Source: Chryseosolibacter sp964532595
GTDB lineage: Bacteria; Bacteroidota; Bacteroidia; Cytophagales; Cyclobacteriaceae
Reading direction: 5' to 3'
Assembly: GCA_964532595.1 (NCBI GenBank)
Contig: CAZHIQ010000001.1
Coordinates: 124,001-188,000 of the forward strand
Length of the DNA stretch: 64,000 nucleotides
The notes beneath the pieces were generated by a model. That model did no database searches. It was given only the letters and a program-made list of their open reading frames with translations, and was not told where the DNA came from. The position numbers and the translations under genes were made by a program. This document shows, one piece after another, positions 56,901-64,000 of the stretch. The number at the start of each line of letters is the position of its first letter. The stretch's first letter is position 1.

Positions 56901-57148
56901 ACGGCGAAGTAAAAGTTATCGATAACGAGCGCGTACTCGACGTCATGGAACGCGGTGCTATATATGGAGAGTTGTTTACTCCTCCTGCACTCTTAAAAGC
57001 CGAGGCACTGGTGGCGCGGGAAAGAACAATTCTCTTCCGTGTAACCTTGCTCGACCTGTATTTCGTTATGGCAAACAACCATGAACTGGTACAGGGGCTG
57101 GTGCGCAACCTGACTACCCATGACAAGACTTTGACCTTACAACACTGA
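53981..57148 (+). CDS. Membrane protein: transporter-like (NTT/MFS) domain, HEAT repeats and cyclic-nucleotide-binding fold
   Basis: Protein of 1055 residues. Residues 1-430 have about 12 TM helices in a layout like ATP:ADP antiporter (NTT)/MFS proteins, with VGLVDIGALMATFVAFFSV and KIEGIVTAIASIVAGLMI. Residues of about 440-910 are HEAT-like helical repeats (LRDPDSRVRFEALKTARKV, ILYALRYV). Residues of about 925-1045 form a cNMP-binding beta-roll (KAIFIVAHGEVKVIDNERVL, GAIYGELFTP). In the phosphate-binding cassette the GEL is kept but the usual Arg-Ser/Thr-Ala is not seen (ALVARERTILFRV), so nucleotide binding is uncertain. It is the first gene of a cluster with the TIR-like (10-base gap) and STAND genes. 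Confidence 0.8.
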   Translation: MKARLLRLLDVEPDEVERVFVLFVMGFCMGMFIAAINVASQSLFLEHFDEETELPVAFVVSGVFGLLATLVYTFLQNRIPFPALAGLSLLTVAGITAFIEFGESVFSDPTQMYAFGFTQILPLTFIVYLVFWGSFGRLFKLRQARRLVGLVDIGALMATFVAFFSVPVLISIFGSTQSLYGLALVSILIFIGLFGYLTLRHLSHAKTLAEEKAQFRKLSVKEFLGNRYIVYMSLFIIFSMMASDFVDYSFYNVTTMQFDTDSLASFIAYFEGTIVIFGFLFQVFATDRIHAMYGMRVSLLVTPVLIGLFTACALGIGFLFGYSPQDNFFVLFFMMVAVSKLFINSLKEGLDNPTFKLYLLPLESNIRIDVQTKIEGIVTAIASIVAGLMIILITRIEIFNLIHITLFTLPLIALWFLVVNKMHFNYRRTLQNALERNKNSGATAIAEYSVNAVLQKQLSSEVEEKVIYGLRLMEKLDPALFETAILRIASDDHPRLRKFAEERIEALGIAHDDGNQSVRSLARLAASETEDSDVLAISTDKLMKLSKSHRQDDRTLAAKLLVKHTDQRTLFMLLELLRDPDSRVRFEALKTARKVQRPETWSLLIEMLGSPLYGHHAAAALRAAGPRALNALEAAFHKSGQSETVMLRIVQIMGGIRGHEALHLLWKKADYPDKKIVRQILYALRYVNHRPEGREATMVMELVEMEISKAIWNLAALQELPRTPEMQFLREALEEEVTQNHEQIFMLLSILYDPESVELVRQNISSGDHESIAFALELLDLFIDQELKPKLLPLLDDKPVEEKLRLLQYHFPREHYTPIQVINYLLNRDYNLVNRWTKVCAVHAAAYMNDFRVSRGLVAQVFNDDRLLQETAAWVVYQKDRLAFSNITERLPLRDRRFVDTAIKNNQLLDGLDDGFFLQIEMVMLIRQLPVFRDIHGVHLAELADKITAVELAAGERLTLPVHDEQKAIFIVAHGEVKVIDNERVLDVMERGAIYGELFTPPALLKAEALVARERTILFRVTLLDLYFVMANNHELVQGLVRNLTTHDKTLTLQH

Positions 57149-57158
57149 CTGGAGATAT

Positions 57159-58601
57159 ATGGCCTTCGAGATTGACGTACTGATTGTATTTGCAGACCCG
57201 GATAACGAATCGCGCGGAGAAGACACGCCCGGATGGGTCTCCCAGTTCCGGCGCTTTCTGGGCCTGATGCTCAACCAGGTACTTGGAGAGAAAGCGCACA
57301 TCATGTTGAAGAGCGACTATGAGAATCACGTCGCCCCTAATCTCGACAACGTGGGTATCCTCATTCCGATTCTTTCGTCCGACTTCACCAATACGAAGAG
57401 TTGTCTGGAAAGCCTGGAAGCTTTCGCAAATGCTGCCGGGCCTGAATGGCGAAGCCGTGTCTTCAAAGTCTTCAAAACTCCGCTCACCAGTCAGGAGCAA
57501 CCCGAGTCCATTCGCGAACTCCTCGGATACGATATGTATCAACTCGATCCTGACTCGGGTGAAATCCGCGAATACACTGACTATTTCAGCAGCGAAGCGG
57601 AACGCCAGTACTGGATGAAAATGGTCGATCTCGCTTACGACCTATATGACGCCCTCGTTCTTATTAAAGAGGGAGGCCACCGCCCCCCGGTGCGCACGCT
57701 GCGCAAACGCCAAACCATTTACCTCGCAGAGACCGGACACGACCTTTCGGTTCAGCGGAATATCATCAAACGCGAACTACAACGCCATGGCTATACCGTG
57801 CTGCCCAACCAGGCCTTGCCCGGTACACTACAAGATCTCGAAGTTCGCGTTCGCCGTGATCTCGCCGAAAGCCAGCTCTCCATACACCTCATCGGAAGTG
57901 CCTATGGCGAGGTACCGGAAGGCTCCGACCGGTCGGTCGTAGAATTACAAAACCGCCTCGCTGCTGAAAAAAGCGCCGAAGCCAGGGAAAACAATCAGGA
58001 ATTCGGTCGCCTGATCTGGATATCTCCCAACCTAAACAACGCGAGTGAACGGCAGAAGAGCTTCATCGAGAACATCAAACGCGATGTTGAAGCACAGGAA
58101 GGCGCAGAAATTCTGCAGACTCCGCTCGAGGACTTCAAGAATATCATGCGAGAAGAACTCGTCGACTTCGGTGAAAGAAAAGGGACGGATGACATCGACG
58201 GACGCTCGGTATACCTCATGCACGACCGTGTAGATGTTAATGACATAAAACCTATCCGGCAAGTCCTCGAAGAGGCCGGGTTCCGGGTACTGCTTCCGCA
58301 ATTTGAAGGAGAACTCCTCGAAGTGCGCAAACAGCACATTGAAAACCTTAAGAATTTCGACGCAGCTATTATATATAAGGGAAAAGTCAACGATCAGTGG
58401 GTAAGGATGAAGGCCCTTGACTTGCTGAAAGCCCCTGGGTTCGGGCGGAAAAAGCCTATCATAGGCAAGGCTATTCTCACCGCGCCCGGTGCTCAGATCG
58501 ATACCGAAGTATTCCGTCAACAGGACTTACAGGTTATTGAAGCAGCACAAGACAGCACAGCCGCTTCGTTGAAATCATTTCTCAACGAGTTTACCTCCTA
58601 G
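57159..58601 (+). CDS. Protein with three TIR/DUF4062-like segments
   Basis: Cytoplasmic protein of 480 residues without signal or TM helix. Three alpha/beta segments repeat the TIR-like plan of strand-helix-strand. Segment 1 (about 4-170) has IDVLIVFADPDNE and ILIPILSSDFTNTKSCLESLE. Segment 2 (about 184-335) has QTIYLAETGHDLSVQR, GYTVLPN and SIHLIGSAYG, then SDRSVVELQ with Glu262 at the position of the TIR NADase glutamate. Segment 3 (about 348-478) has RSVYLMHDRVDVNDIKP, GFRVLLP and DAAIIYKG but no such Glu. Only segment 2 looks possibly catalytic (inference from fold). GGAG lies a few bases before the ATG. It ends three bases before the STAND gene, so the two surely work together. Confidence 0.75.
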   Translation: MAFEIDVLIVFADPDNESRGEDTPGWVSQFRRFLGLMLNQVLGEKAHIMLKSDYENHVAPNLDNVGILIPILSSDFTNTKSCLESLEAFANAAGPEWRSRVFKVFKTPLTSQEQPESIRELLGYDMYQLDPDSGEIREYTDYFSSEAERQYWMKMVDLAYDLYDALVLIKEGGHRPPVRTLRKRQTIYLAETGHDLSVQRNIIKRELQRHGYTVLPNQALPGTLQDLEVRVRRDLAESQLSIHLIGSAYGEVPEGSDRSVVELQNRLAAEKSAEARENNQEFGRLIWISPNLNNASERQKSFIENIKRDVEAQEGAEILQTPLEDFKNIMREELVDFGERKGTDDIDGRSVYLMHDRVDVNDIKPIRQVLEEAGFRVLLPQFEGELLEVRKQHIENLKNFDAAIIYKGKVNDQWVRMKALDLLKAPGFGRKKPIIGKAILTAPGAQIDTEVFRQQDLQVIEAAQDSTAASLKSFLNEFTS

Positions 58602-58604
58602 TCT

Positions 58605-61600
58605 ATGCCGCAAACAATCGCTCAGGAATCCGTTAATCTCAACCCTTTCCCGGGGTTGCGCCCCTTCAGAATAGAAGAGAGCCACCTCTTTTTCGGTCGG
58701 GAAGGACAAAGCGATGAGGTGTTGCTGAAGCTTTCGAAAAACCGGTTCGTTGGCGTAATCGGTCCGTCAGGAAGTGGTAAGTCATCGTTCATCTACTGCG
58801 GCGTACTCCCGATACTCTACGGCGGTTTTCTCACTGACGCAAGTCCGGATTGGGAAGTAGTGGTAAGTCGGCCCGGTGCCTCCCCCATCGACAACCTGGC
58901 CGAATCACTTCTGGTTCAAACCGAGGAGTACCGGAATGCGGATGTAGAAGAAAAAAGAATCAAGCGTACAATCTTCTCAACCCTGCTCCGCAGTAGTTCT
59001 CTTGGCCTTGTTGAAGCTATTTCGCAAAGCCGCAGGACGAAAGACGCCAACTATCTTATTCTTATTGACCAGTTCGAGGAGCTCTTCCGATTCAAGGAAG
59101 GTCATGATGCCAACTCCATCAACGAAACCCTCGCTTTTGTCAATCTCCTCATTGAAGCGTCTAACTACCCCGATGCGCCGATCTACGTAGCGATCACCAT
59201 GCGATCGGATTTCATTGGTGACTGTGCGCAGTTTCCGGATCTCACGCGGAAGATTAACGACAGCCACTACCTCATTCCGCAGCTGACCCGCGAACAGAAG
59301 CGGAAAGCAATCGAAGGCCCCGTTGCCGTAGGCGGTGGTACCATCAGTCCCCGACTGACGCAACAACTCCTCAATGATCTCGGAGACAACCCCGACCAGC
59401 TTCCCATTCTGCAGCACGCGCTTATGCGCACATGGTCGTACTGGCTCCGCTATCGTGATTACGACGACGAACCCCTCGACCTCAAGCATTACGAGGCTAT
59501 TGGTACGATGTCGGAGGCCCTCTCCCAACACGCCAACGAGGCTTTTGATGAGCTGACTGAAGACCAGAAGCGCATCTGCGAGGTGATGTTCAAGGCGATC
59601 ACGGAGAAACGCGGCGAGAACTTTGGTATACGCCGTCCCACGCGCCTGAATGAAATTGCCGCCATTGGGAACGTCACTGAAGAAGAGGTTATCGCCGTCA
59701 TCGAGAAGTTTCGTGAACCGGGTCGCTCCCTGCTTACCCCTGGCTATGGCGTTCCCCTAACCGGGAAATCTATTATCGATATCTCGCATGAAAGTCTCAT
59801 GCGTATCTGGATCCGTTTGAAAAACTGGGTCGACGATGAAGCTGACGCCGTGCAGATGTACATGCGCCTGGCAGAGGCGGCAGCGATGTATCAGATCGGA
59901 AAAGCCGGATTGTGGCGACCACCTGATCTTCAGCTCGCCCTCAACTGGGAGGCAAAACACAAGCCGACTCTGGTATGGGGACAGCGGTACCATCCCGCCT
60001 TCGAGCGGACCATGATATTCCTCGAGTACTCGCGGAAACAATGGGAGACGGAACAGCGTGTCAAGGAACTTGAACAAAAGCGCAAGCTTCGCAATGCACG
60101 TATTACCGCCTTATTCATGGCTACTGCAACGGTGATTTCGCTGGGCTTCCTTGTCTACGCATTCGTTCAACAGTCGATCGCGCAGGAAAACTTTGAAGAA
60201 GCGGAACACCAACGACGCATGGCCGATGAACGACGTATCGAAGCCGAACGCGCCACCGAACGCGCCCTGGCCGCACAGCAAGCTGAGGCGGAACAGCGCT
60301 CAGCCGCGGAGCAGGCCCGACTCGCCGCGGAGCAGGCCCGGGTTGTTGCTGAACAGCGGCGCCTCGAAGCGGAGGCCGCGCAGCAGGAAGCGTTGTTACA
60401 GAAAGACCGCGCTAACCAGAATGCAGACCTTGCCCTTCGCCGGGAACAGGAAGCGCGCACCAGCGAGGAACGTGCTCTTGCCGCGCGCGAAGAGTCACAG
60501 CGCCTGCGCTACCTTTCTATCGGGAAAGCGATGGCGATCAAATCGAAAGAGCTCAACAGCGATCGCGTACAACAAGCGCTTCTCGCGCAACAGGCGTATA
60601 ACTTCAATACAGCTCACGATGGCTACGCCTATGACAACGACATTTACAACGGTCTCTTCTACGCGTTGCGAAACCATGACCATCCGCTTACGCGCAGCCT
60701 CGAAGGGCACGTAAAAGGCGCTGCGCGGGCATTGGAATCTCGCTACAACCACAAGTACATCTACTCGGGGGGTAGTGATGGAAAAATCATTCAGTGGAAC
60801 TTCAGCGGCGAACGATGGGAAGCACGCGAAATCGTTCCGGCGCGCGTTGACCATAAAGACCGCACCCAAAGGTATCTGGTCTTTACCCTTGACATCAGTC
60901 CGGACGAAAAACTCCTCGCCGCCGGTGGATTGTATCCGACCGATCGCGAAAATAACTTTGTAGAGCTGTACGACCTGACGAACCTGAATGCACCTCCTGT
61001 CCGTATCGGAGGTTACAAGTCAGACATCGGGGATATTCACTTTACCCCCGATGGGAAAGGTTTCTATGCTCGCGATAACGCGGGCCGGAGCATACGGTAC
61101 TCCGACCTTAAGACCGCACGTGAGGTTATCGCTGTGAAGGAAAAAATAACCGCGTTGAAACTCAGTCCGGACGGTAAGCGACTTGCAGCCGCGGGAGTGA
61201 ATGGGTCGGTGTTCATCTGGGACATTGAGAACAACTACCAGGAATCGGTAGTACAGATTCCCAATGCTTCACTATCCGCGATCTGCTATGCGCCCGACTC
61301 GAGGACACTCGTGGTCGGCACGACGGCTGGCCAGGTTCACCTCGTAGAGAACGGAAGAATCACCCGAACCCTACCGGGACACACCGCCGGGATCACTAAC
61401 ATCCGGTTCAACTACAAGGGGTCGTTCCTCGCAACAGCCAGCTGGGATTGGACTGTGCGTCTCTGGAACTATCACGACCTACGGCGACAGCCCATTGTGT
61501 TAAGTGACCACGACTGGGTGTGGAATCTGGCGTTCACTCCTGATGATGAACAACTCGTGGCCGGTATCCAGAGCGTTAAGGAAACCAAGATAGGTCAAGT

Positions 61601-61742
61601 CGACCAGACGATTCACGCATGGCCGACCGAAATAAAAACCATGTCAGGAATTTTGTGCGACTTGCTCGAACGAAATATGACAGCCGACGAGTGGGCAAAT
61701 CATGTTGGGTCCGACCTTCCTTACGAAGAAACGTGTAAGTGA
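58605..61742 (+). CDS. STAND NTPase (nSTAND1 type) with TM helix, coiled coil and WD40 propeller
   Basis: Protein of 1045 residues. The entry motif NPFPGLRPFRIEESHLFFGR is typical of the nSTAND1 group. Walker A is GPSGSGKSS (53-61) and Walker B is LILIDQFEELF (151-161, Asp155, Glu158/159). AITMRSDFIGDC is the sensor region. A winged-helix and helical arm (about 280-490) follow, then one TM helix (about 500-521). A long Ala/Glu/Arg coiled coil (about 525-640) and a WD40 propeller (about 695-1020; SGGSDGKIIQWNF, LATASWDWTVRLWNY) come last. The propeller should sense a ligand outside the membrane and the NTPase sits inside (inference from charge: RNAR before the helix). It probably gates the TIR-like protein encoded upstream. 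Confidence 0.85.
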   Translation: MPQTIAQESVNLNPFPGLRPFRIEESHLFFGREGQSDEVLLKLSKNRFVGVIGPSGSGKSSFIYCGVLPILYGGFLTDASPDWEVVVSRPGASPIDNLAESLLVQTEEYRNADVEEKRIKRTIFSTLLRSSSLGLVEAISQSRRTKDANYLILIDQFEELFRFKEGHDANSINETLAFVNLLIEASNYPDAPIYVAITMRSDFIGDCAQFPDLTRKINDSHYLIPQLTREQKRKAIEGPVAVGGGTISPRLTQQLLNDLGDNPDQLPILQHALMRTWSYWLRYRDYDDEPLDLKHYEAIGTMSEALSQHANEAFDELTEDQKRICEVMFKAITEKRGENFGIRRPTRLNEIAAIGNVTEEEVIAVIEKFREPGRSLLTPGYGVPLTGKSIIDISHESLMRIWIRLKNWVDDEADAVQMYMRLAEAAAMYQIGKAGLWRPPDLQLALNWEAKHKPTLVWGQRYHPAFERTMIFLEYSRKQWETEQRVKELEQKRKLRNARITALFMATATVISLGFLVYAFVQQSIAQENFEEAEHQRRMADERRIEAERATERALAAQQAEAEQRSAAEQARLAAEQARVVAEQRRLEAEAAQQEALLQKDRANQNADLALRREQEARTSEERALAAREESQRLRYLSIGKAMAIKSKELNSDRVQQALLAQQAYNFNTAHDGYAYDNDIYNGLFYALRNHDHPLTRSLEGHVKGAARALESRYNHKYIYSGGSDGKIIQWNFSGERWEAREIVPARVDHKDRTQRYLVFTLDISPDEKLLAAGGLYPTDRENNFVELYDLTNLNAPPVRIGGYKSDIGDIHFTPDGKGFYARDNAGRSIRYSDLKTAREVIAVKEKITALKLSPDGKRLAAAGVNGSVFIWDIENNYQESVVQIPNASLSAICYAPDSRTLVVGTTAGQVHLVENGRITRTLPGHTAGITNIRFNYKGSFLATASWDWTVRLWNYHDLRRQPIVLSDHDWVWNLAFTPDDEQLVAGIQSVKETKIGQVDQTIHAWPTEIKTMSGILCDLLERNMTADEWANHVGSDLPYEETCK

Positions 61743-61944
61743 TCGCGATGTAAGGGAGAAGGGACGTAACCCAAGGGCTTGCCCTTGCGTAAGGCTCCAA
61801 ACGAACTATGCAGATATAAAAGACCATAAACCCATAAACCGTGTAGCCACCGCATCGTTCAGCCGCGATAGCGATCGAGGGTCAGCCACAACTTTCCCAG
61901 CGCGCTAAGGGCGAATAAGGCAGGCACAGGATTCATTATTCAGC

Positions 61945-62991
61945 ATGATAAGATCTCTACTATTAACATTTATTCTCATTGGATCCGTTGTCTCCGCGCA
62001 AGCACAATGCGCTCAGACGCTGCGACTCGCGCAATCGATCTATGAACAAGGACGATTGCAGGATATACCGCCCCTGCTCCTCCCCTGTCTGGTGGGTGAT
62101 CAACTGAGTCATGACGGAAAAGTCGCCGCCTACAAGCTTCTGACTTTAACCTATCTCTATCTGGAAGAGCCGGCCAAGGCCGATGAGATGATGCTGCTTC
62201 TGTTGCGCACAGAAACAGAATTCAAAGAGAGCGAAGTGGTAGACCCCGCCGAGTTTATTGCCCTTCTGCGGACCTTTCGCCGGGAGCCGGTATTCCGTCT
62301 CGGCCTGAAAACGTCAGCTGTAGCCACGGAGCGGTCGGTGGTGAGCGCAGATTATATCGACGATGGCACCAACCGAGGTAGTCACGGATTTGGGTTCGTT
62401 GCGGGGCTTTCGGGGGAGATTCCCTTCACCGGTAAATTGGACGCCTTTACACTCAACCCCGAGTTCATGCTGCAGATTGTGGCTTTCAATGGGCAAAACG
62501 AATATGATCAAAGCGCCGAGCGCGGTGATACCGCGCGCGTGACGCCCGCAACCGAACGCCAGGTATGGGTATCGTTGCCTGTATCGCTGCAATACAACCT
62601 GTACTCCGGCCAAATAACACACTATTACGCATCGCTCGGGTTAAGCGCCGACTATCTTATGTCGTCAAGAATGACCCTGTCGTCGACGCGTGAAGGAAGC
62701 TCTGGTATTGAAGAAGGGACGCGGTCACTTACTCATATGCGAAACCGCTTTAACTCCGGCGCGCTTGCTTCGGCAGGTGTGAAGCGAAAGATCGGAAAAG
62801 GCTTACTCATCGCTGAAGTCCGTTTTAAGATGGGATTATTTCCCGTTTCTTCGCGAGCCCACACCTATGCCGATCCCGCGCTTGTCTTCGATTACAAATA
62901 CGTGGAAGGTATCAACCGAATCAATTCGCTGATGTTTTCCGTTGGCTATGTCATAAACCGGTACAACCCTAAGAAACTGGCATCAAGGTAA
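61945..62991 (+). CDS. Outer-membrane beta-barrel protein with short helical N-terminal part
   Basis: Protein of 348 residues with a signal peptide (1-20, ending SAQAQ). Residues of about 22-110 are helical and TPR-like (TLRLAQSIYEQGRLQDI, VAAYKLLTLTYLYLEEPAKADEM). From about residue 115 on, alternating strands suggest an outer-membrane barrel of the PorT/porin-family kind (FRLGLKTSAVATE, YYASLGLSADYLM, LASAGVKRKIGKGLLIAEVRFKMGL). It follows the STAND gene by 202 bases, a gap with short inverted repeats but no T-tract, so linkage to the upstream cluster is uncertain. The lipoprotein gene follows by one base. Confidence 0.75.
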   Translation: MIRSLLLTFILIGSVVSAQAQCAQTLRLAQSIYEQGRLQDIPPLLLPCLVGDQLSHDGKVAAYKLLTLTYLYLEEPAKADEMMLLLLRTETEFKESEVVDPAEFIALLRTFRREPVFRLGLKTSAVATERSVVSADYIDDGTNRGSHGFGFVAGLSGEIPFTGKLDAFTLNPEFMLQIVAFNGQNEYDQSAERGDTARVTPATERQVWVSLPVSLQYNLYSGQITHYYASLGLSADYLMSSRMTLSSTREGSSGIEEGTRSLTHMRNRFNSGALASAGVKRKIGKGLLIAEVRFKMGLFPVSSRAHTYADPALVFDYKYVEGINRINSLMFSVGYVINRYNPKKLASR

Positions 62992-62992
62992 T

Positions 62993-64000
62993 ATGTTACG
63001 ATCACGAGTTATTGTTGCGATACTATGCGCCGGATTGATGGCGAGCTGCACGACATTTGAAGATGCACCTCCGACCAATCGGGTGTCGTTCGTACACTTT
63101 TACAGTAGCAGCATTCCCTTTGTGGGCCGCACAGCCGAAGTGGACACCGATGGCGGGTTCATTCTCAGCGGCGAGATCCGCCATTCCAATGGCTCCACCG
63201 ATGCGCTGATCATCAAAACAGACGCCCGCGGGCGGAAAGAATGGGAACGCATCATTCCCGGGGGCGTAATCAAAGACATTAAAGCAACCGAATCTCACTA
63301 CATCGTCACCGGCGACAGCATTGCTCTGAACCCTGAGTCTTCACAAGTTCATGAGCTTGTCAATAGCTACGCACGGCTGATGATATTGGATAAGAAGGGC
63401 ACTATTACCGCCAGCCGAATTACTAAGAAACTTGTTCAGCAGGTCGAAAGTGGAAACAGCGCGTGGGTGAATGTCGACTATTACGGAGATGCCGTTACCT
63501 TTGACAACAACGGCAACATTCTCATGCTGGGCAGCTACCGGGTTCCGGGAGAGAACATGCGTGCATACCTCGCGGTATTTGATCCTTCCGACATTACCGA
63601 TTCACTTGAACATATTAGCTACACACAGCTTGACCATGATTATGTCAACTGCAACAGTATTCATGTGACGCCGTCCTCAAAGGCCGTTTGGGCCAGCCGA
63701 ATCTACTCGGCCAACCAGAACCTTTCGCGTCAATACACACTCTTCCCGTTTGTTCCTCTGCATGGCCCAACCCCTCCCCTGTCTTTTGACGCTGCTCCGA
63801 GTTTTGGAGGCAATGACAACAGAAGCCATGCTGTACAGGATATCCAGCGATCACCGTTGGGTTTCGCTGCCATAGGCACCTATGCTGAGACAAATGGTCA
63901 GAACGCGAACATTTACTTCATCCGGCTTGATGCAGGGTATACCGTAATCCCTGGAAGCGTCCGGTATATCGACGGTCAGCAATTACTCCTTAACAACAGA
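62993..64000 (+). CDS. Lipoprotein with beta-propeller-like repeats, cut by the right edge
   Basis: The ATG at 62993 lies one base after the stop of the barrel gene, and 336 codons remain open to the window end. The lipobox LMASC gives Cys19. The chain then has repeat-like segments: EVDTDGGFILSGEIRH, DALIIKTDARGRKEWERII, VTFDNNGNILMLGSY and LGFAAIGTYAETNGQNANIY. These resemble the delta-60/SBBP-type beta-propeller repeats of Bacteroidota surface proteins. It is translationally close to the barrel gene, so the two may form an outer-membrane complex (inference). The C-terminus is unknown. Confidence 0.75.
   Translation, partial: MLRSRVIVAILCAGLMASCTTFEDAPPTNRVSFVHFYSSSIPFVGRTAEVDTDGGFILSGEIRHSNGSTDALIIKTDARGRKEWERIIPGGVIKDIKATESHYIVTGDSIALNPESSQVHELVNSYARLMILDKKGTITASRITKKLVQQVESGNSAWVNVDYYGDAVTFDNNGNILMLGSYRVPGENMRAYLAVFDPSDITDSLEHISYTQLDHDYVNCNSIHVTPSSKAVWASRIYSANQNLSRQYTLFPFVPLHGPTPPLSFDAAPSFGGNDNRSHAVQDIQRSPLGFAAIGTYAETNGQNANIYFIRLDAGYTVIPGSVRYIDGQQLLLNNR

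Noticed and set aside
61770..61784. AAGGGC/GCCCTT inverted repeat after the STAND gene as a terminator
   Set aside because: The loop is too small for a stable stem and no T-run follows, so I do not call termination here.

Overview
The window is a chromosomal piece of a Bacteroidota genome, most likely of the order Cytophagales (inference). The evidence is two complete ECF sigma / FecR / SusC / SusD sets, many sulfatases with lipoprotein or Sec signals, a DUF4249 lipoprotein beside a TonB-dependent receptor, promoters with the Bacteroidota -7 box TAnnTTTG, and almost no Shine-Dalgarno sequences. It is a scaffold, not a finished sequence: 100 Ns lie at 34759-34858 between identical 55-base flanks.

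Layout. (1) 1-951: edge of a response regulator and a MEDS-domain sensor. (2) 917-18788, minus strand: a polysaccharide-utilisation locus (PUL A). In transcription order it holds a FecR anti-sigma factor, SusC with an STN domain, SusD, a hairpin, a GH92 enzyme fused to a YesU-like domain, a heparinase II/III-type lyase and four sulfatases. The last genes are packed with 4-base ATGA overlaps. Its probable ECF sigma factor (19022) is read the other way. (3) 19718-22018: penicillin-binding protein 1A, wedged between the two loci. (4) 22149-34677, plus strand: PUL B, with ECF sigma, FecR, SusC with STN, SusD, a beta-propeller lyase candidate and three sulfatases. Together the loci carry seven sulfatases and two candidate uronate lyases, which suggests growth on sulfated, uronic-acid-containing glycans. 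(5) 34678-34917: heptamer repeats, a hairpin and the scaffold gap.

(6) 34918-53705 is mostly housekeeping: BON-domain protein, tRNA-Glu, GAPDH, DnaJ/TPR protein, class III aminotransferase, AI-2E family permease, HslV, pyruvate dehydrogenase E2, a large HExxH-propeller-barrel protein, DUF4249 plus TonB receptor, MenC, QueA, and two small membrane proteins of about 40 residues.

(7) 53981-64000 is the most unusual part. Three tightly spaced genes encode a transporter-like membrane protein with HEAT repeats and a C-terminal cyclic-nucleotide-binding fold, a protein with three TIR/DUF4062-like segments, and a membrane-anchored STAND NTPase with coiled coil and WD40 propeller. An outer-membrane barrel protein and a lipoprotein cut by the window edge follow. 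The set looks like a sensing/effector module with the parts list of a conflict or signalling system. I know of no named system with this exact composition.
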